This document shows positions 1-8,262 of a DNA stretch of 64,000 nucleotides, one piece after another (within the stretch, counting starts at the first letter, position 1; the number at the start of each line of letters is the position of its first letter). A model generated the notes under the pieces. It had not been told where the DNA came from, searched no databases, and worked only from the letters and a program-made list of their open reading frames with translations. The DNA is taken from assembly GCF_001428505.1 (NCBI RefSeq), contig NZ_LMHU01000010.1, forward strand, positions 124,001-188,000, in the 5' to 3' direction. Source of the DNA: Terrabacter sp. Root181 (GTDB lineage Bacteria; Actinomycetota; Actinomycetes; Actinomycetales; Dermatophilaceae). The translations under genes were made by a program, and so were the position numbers.

Positions 1-515
1 GCGCGGTCATCGGCCACGAGCTCGGTCACGGCTTCGACGACCAGGGCTCGCGCTACGACGGCACCGGGGCCCTGCGTGACTGGTGGACCGAGGCCGACCG
101 TGAGCGGTTCGACGCGTTGTCGCAGCGGCTCATCGAGCAGTTCAGCGGCTACACGCCGGCGGGGCTGTCCGACGACCACAAGGTCAACGGCGGGCTGACC
201 GTCGGCGAGAACATCGGCGACCTCGGCGGCCTTCAGATCGGCTACTCCGCCTATCGCATCGCCACCGAGGGCAGCGGGATGACCGAGCTCGACGGCTTCA
301 CCGGGCCGCAGCGCTTCTTCATCGGCTGGGCCCAGGTCTGGAAGGGCAAGGCCCGCGAGGCCGAGGCCATCCGGCTGCTCGCCGTCGACCCGCACTCGCC
401 CCAGGACGTGCGGGGCAACGCCGTGCGCAACCTCAGCGAGTTCCACGAGGCCTTCGCGGTCAAGCCCGGTGACGCGCTGTGGCTCGAGGAGGACCAGCGG
501 GTCCGCATCTTCTGA
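1..515 (+). CDS. M13 family zinc metallopeptidase, C-terminal part (5' end outside window)
   Basis: The reading frame enters from the left edge (codons in phase from base 3) and stops at TGA 513-515. The first visible residues hold the zinc motif HELGH (residues 4-8 of the visible part), followed by the FDDQG stretch typical of M13 (neprilysin/PepO) peptidases. The third zinc ligand is the Glu of GENIGDLGG, about 65 codons later. About 170 C-terminal residues are present, and the tail (RVRIF) resembles the family's usual C-terminus. M13 enzymes cleave small peptides; bacterial members may be cytosolic or exported, and the missing N-terminus prevents a choice here. Confidence 0.93.
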   Translation, partial: AVIGHELGHGFDDQGSRYDGTGALRDWWTEADRERFDALSQRLIEQFSGYTPAGLSDDHKVNGGLTVGENIGDLGGLQIGYSAYRIATEGSGMTELDGFTGPQRFFIGWAQVWKGKAREAEAIRLLAVDPHSPQDVRGNAVRNLSEFHEAFAVKPGDALWLEEDQRVRIF

Positions 516-562
516 GCGGCCCCGTGTCGTGACGACCGACCCCGTGGGCAGCGCCCGCGGGG

Positions 563-1021
563 TCAGTCGTCGAGCTGGAGTTTGAAGCCGACGTGCGAGG
601 CCACGAAGCCGAGCCGCTCGTAGAAGCGGCGGGCGTCGGTGCGGCTCGCGTCGCTCGTCAGCTGCACGAGGGTGCACCCGAGCCGGCGCGACTCCTCGAC
701 CGCCCAGGTGACGAGCTCGGTGCCGAGGCCGGTTCCGCGTTCGGCGCGGGCCACGCGAACACCCTCGATGACGGAGCGGGTGGCGCCGCGTCGCGACAGC
801 CCCGGGATGACGCTGAGCTGGAGCGTGCCGACGACCGTGCCCTCGCGCTCGGCGACGACGAGGTGCTGTCCGGGGTCGGCCACCACCCGGTCGTATGCCG
901 CGTCGTACGTCCGTGGGTCGCCGAGGTCCTCGCGGGCGGCGCCGAGCGGGTCGTCGGCCAGCATGGCCACGATCGCCGGCACGTCGTCGCGGACGGCGCC
1001 CCGGATCACCAACGGGCTCAT
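563..1021 (-). CDS. GNAT family N-acetyltransferase
   Basis: The protein has 152 residues with one GNAT fold. The acetyl-CoA loop is RGTGLGTELV and the closing motif is ARRFYERLGF, both in the expected order and spacing. It would acetylate an unknown amine from acetyl-CoA in the cytosol. Its ATG (1019-1021) overlaps the TGA of the upstream SRPBCC gene by four bases, so the two are translationally coupled. It has no recognisable sub-family signature. A GTATGCCG octamer at 893 lies inside it. Confidence 0.88.
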   Translation of the reverse strand: MSPLVIRGAVRDDVPAIVAMLADDPLGAAREDLGDPRTYDAAYDRVVADPGQHLVVAEREGTVVGTLQLSVIPGLSRRGATRSVIEGVRVARAERGTGLGTELVTWAVEESRRLGCTLVQLTSDASRTDARRFYERLGFVASHVGFKLQLDD

Positions 1022-1482
1022 GCGTTCTCGGCGGTGCGCTTGAGCTGCGCGAGGCCCTTCTCGAAGTCGGGACCGACGAGCTTCTCCATCGACCACACCT
1101 TGCTCATGAGGCGCATGACGACGTTCTGGGGCCCGGTCATGGCCCACTCGACCCGGGTGCCGTCGCCGTCGGGGGTCAAGGTGAAGTCGACGCGGTTGTG
1201 CGCCTTCATCGGGGCGGCGAAGAGCAGGTCGACGGCGACGTGCTGGGGCTCCGACTCGAGGATCTCCATGCGGCCCTCGCCAGCCTTGCTGTTGCCGCGC
1301 CAGGCGTAGACGGCACCGACGCCGGCCGCGGGGCCGGTGTAGGCGCGCTCCATCGCGGGGTCCAGCCCCTCCCAGGGGGACCACGCCTGCCACTCGTGGA
1401 AGTCGTTGACGAGAGCGTGGATCCGCTCCGGTGGTGCGGCGATCGTCGTCTCGCGGCTGATGTGGAAGCTCTTGTCGGCCAT
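1018..1482 (-). CDS. SRPBCC (START/Bet v1-like) family protein
   Basis: A 154-residue single-domain protein of the polyketide cyclase/dehydrase-like SRPBCC group, recognised by the opening beta strand and VNDFHEWQAWSPW followed by a long C-terminal helix. Such proteins bind hydrophobic ligands in a cavity; the ligand is unknown. The ATG at 1482 is preceded by CAGGAT six bases upstream, a -10-like element at the spacing seen before several leaderless genes in this window, and no Shine-Dalgarno is visible. It forms a two-gene operon with the GNAT gene that follows it. Confidence 0.85.
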   Translation of the reverse strand: MADKSFHISRETTIAAPPERIHALVNDFHEWQAWSPWEGLDPAMERAYTGPAAGVGAVYAWRGNSKAGEGRMEILESEPQHVAVDLLFAAPMKAHNRVDFTLTPDGDGTRVEWAMTGPQNVVMRLMSKVWSMEKLVGPDFEKGLAQLKRTAENA

Positions 1483-1684
1483 GGCGGCATCCTGCCATCG
1501 CCGCCGCGTGGCCGGGGGCGGCACGGGTGGGTCGGCTCTTCGGTCAGGAGCCGCACAGGTCCCGCCATCACCGAGTCGAAGGGATGTCCGATGATTTCGG
1601 GACCTGTGGCGGCTCCTCGACACCATGGGCCGAGGGTTCGCGCGGCGGGCGCCCTGGGCAAGCCGCTCCAGGTCGCCGTGTCGC

Positions 1685-3523
1685 TCAGGGCAGGTTCATC
1701 CGGGTGAAGGTGACGAGGTCGGCGAACGTGAACGCCCCCGCGGACGCCCCCGGGAGGATCGGCACGAAGCCGCCGGGCTGGTTCACGAACGAGTCAGGGT
1801 CCCTTTTGAGCATCCGCGCGAACGTCTCGGCGACGATGCGCGCGCCGACGGGGCCGAGACGGTTCCCGCCCTTGAGCACGGCTGCCTCGCGGAGCACGTA
1901 GTACCAGAGAGGCGTCCTCGTCAGCAGGACTCCACCTGCGGCGGAGAGGGCCGCCTGCTCGGGGGCCGGGAGACCCGCCGTGAGCTGTGCGGCCGTGAGC
2001 GGCGTGATCCCGAAGGCCCGGGCCACGCCCTGACCGCTCGGCAGGCCGAGTGCCAGGCCGCGCAGCAGGTTGCGCACGGCGAGCATCTCCATCATCCCGG
2101 TGAAGCCCGGCAGGTGCTCGAGACCCGCTGCGATGCCGGTGTCGATCTTGCGCGCCTTGTTGAAGACGGGCACGGGTATGCCGGTCGGGAAGAAGGCGTT
2201 GAGGTCGACGACCCAGTTGCTCCGGACGGGCAGGTGCGGGTTGCGGTTGAACTGGAAGACCTGGGCCAGCGTGCCGGCCGGGAAGTTGAAGTTCAGCCAG
2301 TAGGTGTCCCGGATCATGCTGTGCCCGAAGCGGTAGGCCGCGACGGAGAACTCCACAGGCATCCGGAAGGCGCTGTTGGGTGGCGCCGAGACCGACGACA
2401 TCGCGCTCGAGACCGCCGTCGGACCACAGACGGCCCGGAGGAAGTCGTGGACGACGGCCCACTGGTAGTGGTGCGTGACGATGCGCTTCGCCTCGACGAA
2501 GACGTCCCCGCTGAAGCCGCTCGCCAGCACTGCGTCGACGACGGCGTTGTGGAAGCGCAGCATCGTGTGGTGCAGCTGCACGACGACGAGGTTCTCGTCG
2601 TTGCGGGGGTCGCCGATGATCGCCGTGTGGGCCGACCCGAGCAGGCGTGGCACGTCACGGTCCGCGTGCTGCACCATCCCCACCGACCCTGCGGGACCAC
2701 CGGGCCCGCCGGGGCCGCTGGGCAGGTTGGTGCCGAGCTGCATCTTGATGGCGGTGGGGTTCGCGCCCGGGCCGGGCATGTCGTAGAGGAAGGGGTCGAG
2801 GGCGGGCCCTCGACCGTAGACGCTGTCGAGGTCGAGCGACGGCGAGCGCATGTTGTGGACCGTGTTCGCATCGGTCGAGATGTCGAGCGAGGACGAGACG
2901 TCGAGCGTGATGTCGTGGTCGATGAACTGGCCGGCATACGTCATGCCGGCGTCGATGGTCGAGTCGGCGATGGGGGCGTCGCGCCCCGGGGCGGCCATGG
3001 CGGTGCCCAGCGCGGTGAGCAGACCGCGGTTGGCCGCGGTGAAGGGCAACCGCGTGGCGCTGCGGGTTCGGGCAGTCGTGAGATAGCCGAAACGGTCACC
3101 GCAGGGCCGGCGCACCTGCGGCCCCGGGAAGTAGGCGAGCGAGTACTTGGAGCCGTGCGTCGAGCGACGCCCGGGCTGCAGCGCTGTGACGGACTGTCGG
3201 ATCTCGTCCGGCAGCGTCGCCAGGGGCACGGGCGCCTCGGGCTCGATGCGCGCGGCCAGTGCCTGGACCGAGGCGTGGACGTGTGCCGGGTCGGTGGTCT
3301 CGGCCACGGGCTCGGACGTGTTCGTGCTCGCGGGACCCGTGTCGTCCTTCGTCCTCCTCGAGCGCTTGGTCGTCCGCGTCGTCTGCCCGTGGAGCTGCTC
3401 GTCGAGGAACGGCTGCGACGGGACGTCGAGCCCGACGTCGGCCACCGCCTTCGGGACGTTCGCGGCTGCGGGCTGCTCGGATGACCCCTGGTCGGGCCGT
3501 GGCCCGTTGGACGTCGTTGCCAT
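1685..3523 (-). CDS. Animal-type haem peroxidase family protein
   Basis: A 612-residue protein. Residues 1-85 are polar and low in complexity, with no signal peptide. The distal-haem motif GQFIDHD lies near residue 200 and the proximal region RFGHSMIRDTYW near residue 400, as in the animal haem peroxidase (peroxidase-cyclooxygenase) superfamily. Members oxidise halides or organic substrates with hydrogen peroxide, and the haem can be covalently bound in some. The start is supported by AAGGGGAG upstream of the ATG. It is a single gene, and msrA just upstream may repair oxidised methionine, but no shared control is visible. Substrate unknown. Confidence 0.85.
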   Translation of the reverse strand: MATTSNGPRPDQGSSEQPAAANVPKAVADVGLDVPSQPFLDEQLHGQTTRTTKRSRRTKDDTGPASTNTSEPVAETTDPAHVHASVQALAARIEPEAPVPLATLPDEIRQSVTALQPGRRSTHGSKYSLAYFPGPQVRRPCGDRFGYLTTARTRSATRLPFTAANRGLLTALGTAMAAPGRDAPIADSTIDAGMTYAGQFIDHDITLDVSSSLDISTDANTVHNMRSPSLDLDSVYGRGPALDPFLYDMPGPGANPTAIKMQLGTNLPSGPGGPGGPAGSVGMVQHADRDVPRLLGSAHTAIIGDPRNDENLVVVQLHHTMLRFHNAVVDAVLASGFSGDVFVEAKRIVTHHYQWAVVHDFLRAVCGPTAVSSAMSSVSAPPNSAFRMPVEFSVAAYRFGHSMIRDTYWLNFNFPAGTLAQVFQFNRNPHLPVRSNWVVDLNAFFPTGIPVPVFNKARKIDTGIAAGLEHLPGFTGMMEMLAVRNLLRGLALGLPSGQGVARAFGITPLTAAQLTAGLPAPEQAALSAAGGVLLTRTPLWYYVLREAAVLKGGNRLGPVGARIVAETFARMLKRDPDSFVNQPGGFVPILPGASAGAFTFADLVTFTRMNLP

Positions 3524-3630
3524 GGCAACTCCCCTTGTCGTCGTGGTCGGTTCCGGGATGGTCCGACCTCAGGGACAGAGGCTCGAGGTGGCCGTGTGGA
3601 TACGTCTCCGCCCGGACCGTCCTGCACGAC

Positions 3631-3660
3631 GAACGCGCCCACCGGGGGGTGGGCGCGTTC
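3631..3660. terminator. Hairpin terminator after msrA
   Basis: Inverted arms at 3631-3641 and 3650-3660 (GAACGCGCCCA and its complement) enclose an eight-base GC-rich loop. It lies about 35 bases beyond the msrA stop on the minus strand. There is no T-run, which is usual in high-GC actinobacteria. Confidence 0.6.
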
Positions 3661-3694
3661 CCGTGATGCGGTTTTCGCTGGGCGGTGGTCGCGG

Positions 3695-4399
3695 TCAGGC
3701 TGGCGGAGCGATGTCTTGCTGGGCGGGCAGCTGGTCCTGGCGGACAATGCCGACCGGGCACGTCATGCCGTTGGGGCCGTGGTTGCAGTAGCCGCCGGGG
3801 TTCTTGTGCAGGTAGCCCTGGTGGTAGTCCTCGGCGAGGTAGAACGGGCCGGCGTCCTCGGCCGGGCGGATCTCGGTCGTGATCTGCCCGAAGCCGTTGT
3901 CGTCCAGCACCTTCTGGAACGCCTCGCGCGTCGCCTCGGCGGCGAGGCGCTGCCCCTCGGTCGTCCAGTAGATCGCCGAACGGTAGGCGGTTCCGACGTC
4001 GTTGCCCTGGCGGTTGGACGTCGTCGGGTCGTGGTTCTCCCAGAACGCCTTGAGCAGCAGCTCGGGAGAGGTCTTCTCGGGGTCGTAGACGACGCGGACC
4101 GTCTCGGCGTGCCCGGTGCGACCGGTGCACGTCTCCTCGTACGTCGGGTTGGGCGTGTAGCCACCCATGTAGCCGGCGGCGGTCGAGACGACGCCGTCCT
4201 GCCTCCAGAAGATGCGCTCGACCCCCCAGAAGCAGCCCATCGCGACGTAGAGCACCTCGGAGCCCTCGGCCCAGGGACCTTCGAGCGGGGTGCCGAGCAC
4301 GACGTGCGTGGGGTTCACGGCATACGGGCGTTCCGCGCGACCCGGGAGGGCCTCGTCGCGGCTGGGCATCTGGGACTTCCTACCGAATCCGAACACCAT
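3695..4399 (-). CDS. msrA: Peptide-methionine (S)-S-oxide reductase MsrA
   Basis: A 234-residue enzyme that reduces the S-epimer of methionine sulfoxide in proteins. The catalytic motif GCFWG places the nucleophile at Cys56. The YMGG, HAETVRVVYDP and DYHQ(G)Y motifs follow in order. Two further cysteines in a C-terminal CNHG...TCP segment are probable resolving cysteines. I chose the ATG at 4399 (MVFGFGRK); an upstream in-frame extension to 4489 has no family support and would overlap the divergent gene's leader. A GTATGCCG octamer (4319) encodes Tyr-Ala near the N-terminus. Confidence 0.95.
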   Translation of the reverse strand: MVFGFGRKSQMPSRDEALPGRAERPYAVNPTHVVLGTPLEGPWAEGSEVLYVAMGCFWGVERIFWRQDGVVSTAAGYMGGYTPNPTYEETCTGRTGHAETVRVVYDPEKTSPELLLKAFWENHDPTTSNRQGNDVGTAYRSAIYWTTEGQRLAAEATREAFQKVLDDNGFGQITTEIRPAEDAGPFYLAEDYHQGYLHKNPGGYCNHGPNGMTCPVGIVRQDQLPAQQDIAPPA

Positions 4400-4530
4400 T
4401 CCAGTGTCACATCCTTCGTGCGGGGAGGGTCTTACGTCCCTGTAACGCCCGCGACCGCGTGCGTATGCCGGGTGGCGCGGTCCGGACAAATCGCTGGCTC
4501 CGCGCCCCCGGGCTCGACAGACTCGTGCGC

Positions 4531-5547
4531 GTGAGCGACGACCTGGAGATCTGCCCCATCGACCTGCTCGACCGTGCCCAGGAGGATGCGGCCCGCGACT
4601 GGATCGGCGTCCACGCAGCCGTCCAGCGCGAGCTGTTCGGTCCCACGGGCAGCGCCTGGACCCTGGACGAGATCCGGGGCTTCCACCGCTCGCCGTCGGG
4701 CACCCGGGTCGCCCGTGCGGCGTGGGTCGGAGACCGTCTCGTCGGTGCGTTCGAGGCTCGGATGCCGACGACCGACAACCTCGACCTGGCCCTGTTCTGG
4801 CTGTCGGTCCTGCCGGACCACCGGGGGCGAGGCGTCGGTGAGGCCCTCCTGAGCGAGGGGGAGGCGATCGCCCGCGAGCACGGCCGCGGCACGCTGATGG
4901 GCGAGACGGAGTGGGCCGAGGGCGGTGTCGACCTCGCGGAGACGTTTGCGGCTCGACACGGCTACGCCGTCGGGCAGACGATGCTTCGCAGCGCCATGTC
5001 GCTGCCCGCCGACCACGACGCCCTCTCGGCGCTCCTGGCCGTCACCGACGACTACGCCGTCGAGACCTTCGTCGACGCGATGCCCGAGGAGTGGCTCGAC
5101 GACCGGGCGGTCCTCCAGCAGCGGATGAGCACCGATGCCCCCGCGGACGACCTCGCCCTCGAGGAGGAGGCCTGGGACGCCGACCGCCTGCGGGAGACGC
5201 ACGCCCGCACGCTCGCCTCCGGGCGGCGGATCGTCGAGTCGGCCGCGCGCCACATGCCCTCGGGCCGTCTCGTCGCCTTCACGACGATCGGGGTGTCCGC
5301 AGGAAGCCCTGACCTCGGCTACCAGCAGGACACCCTCGTGCTGAGGGAGCACCGCGGCCACGGGCTCGGCCTGCGGCTCAAGGCGACCAATGCGCTCCGC
5401 CTGATGGACGAGATCCCCGAGGTCTCGTCGATCCGCACGTGGAACTCCGCGTCGAACGCGCACATGCTCGCCGTCAACCGGCGGCTGGGCTACGTCGTCG
5501 ACGGCTACAGCCGCGAGTGGCAGAAGGTCACCGGGCCGGCCGAATGA
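4531..5547 (+). CDS. Two-domain GNAT acetyltransferase (mycothiol-synthase-like), copy 1
   Basis: About 338 residues with two GNAT domains. The N-domain carries LPDHRGRGVGEALL and the C-domain LREHRGHGLGLRLK, followed by the NSASNAHMLAVNRRLGY acceptor-side motif. Overall architecture resembles MshD, but conserved MshD identity cannot be judged by eye. I take GTG 4531; an ATG at 4459 would add 24 residues with no domain content. The stop overlaps the ATG of the next gene (ATGA at 5544-5547), and that gene is a clear paralogue, so this is a tandem duplication kept as one operon. Substrate unknown. Confidence 0.85.
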   Translation: MSDDLEICPIDLLDRAQEDAARDWIGVHAAVQRELFGPTGSAWTLDEIRGFHRSPSGTRVARAAWVGDRLVGAFEARMPTTDNLDLALFWLSVLPDHRGRGVGEALLSEGEAIAREHGRGTLMGETEWAEGGVDLAETFAARHGYAVGQTMLRSAMSLPADHDALSALLAVTDDYAVETFVDAMPEEWLDDRAVLQQRMSTDAPADDLALEEEAWDADRLRETHARTLASGRRIVESAARHMPSGRLVAFTTIGVSAGSPDLGYQQDTLVLREHRGHGLGLRLKATNALRLMDEIPEVSSIRTWNSASNAHMLAVNRRLGYVVDGYSREWQKVTGPAE

Positions 5548-6542
5548 GACCGCGGGTCAAGGAGATCGAGCTATTCGTCGGTGACCGGCGCAGCGAGGCC
5601 TGGCTCCAGGTGCACCATGCCGCCAACCGGGCTGTCTGGGGCGACGCGGCCCAGCGGACCTCGATCGAGGAGATCGTCGACGTCGCGGACCGCCGGCACG
5701 AGGTACGGCGCACGTTCCTCGTCTCCGAGGCCGGCTCGGATGTCGTGCTCGCGGCCGCCCAGACGATCCGACGCACCCGTGAGAACCTCGCGACGGCCGG
5801 CCTCTGGCTCTCCGTCCACCCCGAACACCAGCGGCGCGGGATCGGCTCGCTCCTGCTCGGCCACTGCGAGCAGACGCTGCGTGACGACGGGTGCGACCGC
5901 ATCCACGAGCACAGTGGGTCTCCGGCCGAGCACGGCGACGCCGCCACGGGATTCGCCCTCGCGAACGGCTACCGCCAGACGCTGGTCGACCTCCGTCAGG
6001 ACCTCGCGCTGCCCCTGGACGAGGCCACGCTCGGCGCACTCGACCCGCGACCCGACCCGACGGCATACGTCATCGAGACGTCGGTCGACGGGCTCCCCGA
6101 GGACTGGCTCGAGGACCGCGCCGTCCTCGCGCGACGGATGAGCACCGACGCCCCGTCAGGGGACATCGACCTCGACGAGGAGGACTGGGACGCCGAGCGG
6201 GTGCGGCAGCTGTGGAACACCCCGAGCCCCATCTGGGGCGTCGAGTCCGTCGCGCGGCACGTGCCCACGGGACGGCTCGTGGCCTTCACCGACATCGTGG
6301 TGCGCCCGGGGCAGCCCGACCTCGCCGTCCAGTCGGACACCCTCGTCCTGCGCGAGCACCGGGGCCGGGCACTGGGTCTGGCCGTCAAGCTGGCCAACCT
6401 CCGTGCCCTGCAGCGGCAGCGCCCCGACGCCACGACGGTGCGGACGTGGAACGCCGACACCAACACCCACATGATCGCCATCAACGAGCGGATGGGGTTC
6501 GCCGTGACGGGGTGGACGCGGGAGTGGGCCAAGCACCTCTGA
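5544..6542 (+). CDS. Two-domain GNAT acetyltransferase, copy 2
   Basis: A 332-residue paralogue of the gene just upstream. It keeps the same landmarks: HPEHQRRGIGSLLL in the N-domain, a central GLPEDWLEDRAVLARRMSTDAPSG-like segment shared almost word for word with copy 1, LREHRGRALGLAVK in the C-domain, and NADTNTHMIAINERMGF near the end. The four-base overlap with copy 1 suggests co-translation. The strict conservation of the central linker hints that it has a structural role. It is followed by a palindromic repeat element that may end the transcript. Confidence 0.85.
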   Translation: MRPRVKEIELFVGDRRSEAWLQVHHAANRAVWGDAAQRTSIEEIVDVADRRHEVRRTFLVSEAGSDVVLAAAQTIRRTRENLATAGLWLSVHPEHQRRGIGSLLLGHCEQTLRDDGCDRIHEHSGSPAEHGDAATGFALANGYRQTLVDLRQDLALPLDEATLGALDPRPDPTAYVIETSVDGLPEDWLEDRAVLARRMSTDAPSGDIDLDEEDWDAERVRQLWNTPSPIWGVESVARHVPTGRLVAFTDIVVRPGQPDLAVQSDTLVLREHRGRALGLAVKLANLRALQRQRPDATTVRTWNADTNTHMIAINERMGFAVTGWTREWAKHL

Positions 6543-6599
6543 GCCGCGCGCCGGGGTGAACCCATGGCGTCGGGAGAAGCGCACGCGACGCCTGCTCGA

Positions 6600-6668
6600 C
6601 AACACACCGAGCAGGTCACAACACACCGGTGTCCGATCCCGGTGGTTTGGCACCTTCTCGGTGTGTTG
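6600..6668. repeat. Dispersed ~70-bp palindromic element, copy A
   Basis: Arms 6600-6616 and 6652-6668 match as inverted repeats at 16 of 17 positions. Bases 6605-6627 are identical to 38209-38231 in copy B, and the right arms also correspond, so the two are copies of one element. It lies 58 bases after a stop codon and could fold as a terminator, but homology between copies indicates a mobile or REP-like repeat. Confidence 0.7.
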
Positions 6669-6764
6669 CGGGGCACGCCTCGGGTGTCCGGAACGGGGGG
6701 AGCGTGTTCGGCGTCCGTAAACTGCAGCGCGCCGGTGGTCGGTGCCGCAGACAGGAGACCCCTC

Positions 6765-7253
6765 ATGGTCCGGACCGTCCTCTGCTCCTTGGCCGTCAGC
6801 GTCCTCGGCCTTGTGGGGTGCACCACATCGGAGCCGGCTGACCAGCCGCGGGGAGCGTCCGCGACGGTCGCGGTCGCGGACCGGGCGCAGGCGCTGTGGG
6901 CCGGCCGGACGGCCTACGTCGGCGACAGCTCGAAGGTCGTCGCGCTCGTGGACGCGGCCGGCTTCGGGCCGCGTGGCACCTACTCCCTCGCGCTCTGGAC
7001 GACGCGGCCGCCGTATGCCGTGACGATCACGCTCTCCGACACCGGGAAGCCCTTCGGCACGACCGACCTGCGTGCCCCGGCCACGCTGCTGCTCGGCACC
7101 GTGACCAACCTCGACACGGTCAACGTGACCTCCGCGGGGCAGACGTACACGCTGACGGCGCGCCAGGCGACGGCCGCGCTCGGCCGCGACGTCAAGACGC
7201 TGGGCACCGACCGCGCGGGGCTCGAGGACTACGTGGCATCGCTCGACGACTGA
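6765..7253 (+). CDS. Small lipoprotein of unknown function
   Basis: A 162-residue exported protein. A short signal peptide with hydrophobic core ends in a lipobox (LVGC, Cys19), so it should be lipid-anchored on the outer face of the membrane. The mature part has no motif I recognise. The ATG at 6765 is favoured over the longer upstream reading because a CAGGAGA Shine-Dalgarno lies eight bases before it and the signal peptide begins there. It stands alone between the palindromic element and the amino-acid transporter operon. Confidence 0.8.
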   Translation: MVRTVLCSLAVSVLGLVGCTTSEPADQPRGASATVAVADRAQALWAGRTAYVGDSSKVVALVDAAGFGPRGTYSLALWTTRPPYAVTITLSDTGKPFGTTDLRAPATLLLGTVTNLDTVNVTSAGQTYTLTARQATAALGRDVKTLGTDRAGLEDYVASLDD

Positions 7254-7361
7254 CGTGCTCCTGACGACCCGGTCAGGGCCTCGTGCACGGGTGGGTGACG
7301 CGGGCGACACGCCGAAGAGGGAATGTAGACGACGTCCTGCCGGTTGGCAGGCGGTGGACCA

Positions 7362-7408
7362 CCGACAACTGATTATGTCCATCCCAAGGTGGACTTATAG
7401 GTTGTCGG
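7362..7408. promoter_or_regulatory. Nested dyad upstream of the cystine-type ABC operon
   Basis: Outer arms CCGACAAC (7362-7369) and GTTGTCGG (7401-7408) enclose inner arms GTCCA and TGGAC separated by eight bases, with AT-rich TTAT/TTATA flanks. It lies 42-88 bases before the start codon of the substrate-binding protein. It looks like an operator for a dimeric repressor or a leader hairpin. I do not recognise the regulator. Confidence 0.45.
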
Positions 7409-7449
7409 CCGTCCGACGCCATCCCGCCGATCCACAGGAAGTGCCTACC

Positions 7450-8262
7450 ATGCGTTCGAGGTTCACCCTCACCGCCCTGCTCACCACGCTCGTCGCCGTC
7501 GTCCTCACTGCCTGCAGCACCGGCTCGGGTGGCGGCTCCGACCTCGAGTCCGTCAAGCAGGCAGGCGTCCTGCGCGTCGCCACGGAGGGCACGTACTCGC
7601 CGTTCTCGTTCCACGATCCCAGGACGAACGCCCTGACCGGCTACGACGTCGAGGTCGCGAAGGCCGTCGCCGACAAGCTCGGCGTCAAGGTCGAGTACGT
7701 CGAGACGCCCTGGGACGCGATCTTCGCCGGCCTCGCCGCCGAGCGCTACGACGTCGTCGTCAACCAGGTCACGAAGAACCCTGAGCGCGCCGGCCTCTAC
7801 GGCCTCAGCAGCACCTACACGTGGTCCGAGGGCGTCATCGCCACCCGCGCGAACGACACGTCGATCACCTCGCTGGCGAGCCTCGAGGGCAAGAAGTCCG
7901 CGCAGAGCCTGACGAGCAACTGGGCCGCGGTCGCCAAGGACGCCGGCGCCCAGGTCGAGTCGGTCGAGGGCTTCACCCAGGCCATCACGCTGCTCAAGCA
8001 GTCGCGCGTCGACGCGACCGTCAACGACAGCCTTGCGGTGCTCGACTACCAGAAGTCGACCGGTGACCAGACGGTCAAGATCGCGGCCAGGACCGGGGAC
8101 GTCTCCGAGCAGGTCGTCGCGACCCGCAAGGACTCCGACCTCGTCGCCGCCATCGACCGGGCCCTCGCCGACCTCGAGGCCGACGGCACCCTCGCGAAGA
8201 TCTCGCAGAAGTACTTCTCGGCCGACGTCTCGAAGCAGCCTGCCGGCGCCTCGGCGTCGTGA
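7450..8262 (+). CDS. Amino-acid (probably cystine) ABC transporter substrate-binding lipoprotein
   Basis: A 270-residue family-3 extracellular solute-binding protein. The signal peptide ends in a lipobox (LTAC, Cys22). The TEGTYSPFSFHD opening followed by GYDVEVAKAVADKLG is very like the cystine binders FliY/TcyA. It delivers substrate to the permease and ATPase encoded next. AGGAA at 7436-7440 supports the ATG. The stop overlaps the GTG of the permease (GTGA). The nearby metB fits sulfur nutrition, but the ligand is inference. Confidence 0.88.
   Translation: MRSRFTLTALLTTLVAVVLTACSTGSGGGSDLESVKQAGVLRVATEGTYSPFSFHDPRTNALTGYDVEVAKAVADKLGVKVEYVETPWDAIFAGLAAERYDVVVNQVTKNPERAGLYGLSSTYTWSEGVIATRANDTSITSLASLEGKKSAQSLTSNWAAVAKDAGAQVESVEGFTQAITLLKQSRVDATVNDSLAVLDYQKSTGDQTVKIAARTGDVSEQVVATRKDSDLVAAIDRALADLEADGTLAKISQKYFSADVSKQPAGASAS

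Noticed and set aside
1625-3484. 619-codon plus-strand open frame over the haem peroxidase gene
   Set aside because: The minus-strand peroxidase has catalytic motifs and a Shine-Dalgarno; the plus frame is a shadow.
5439-5543. Upstream in-frame extension of the second GNAT gene
   Set aside because: It overlaps the coding end of copy 1 in another frame; the ATGA junction at 5544 is the natural start.
7264-7449. SAM or other sulfur riboswitch before the cystine-type importer
   Set aside because: Conserved riboswitch cores are not visible; the dyad at 7362-7408 explains the structure better as an operator or plain hairpin.
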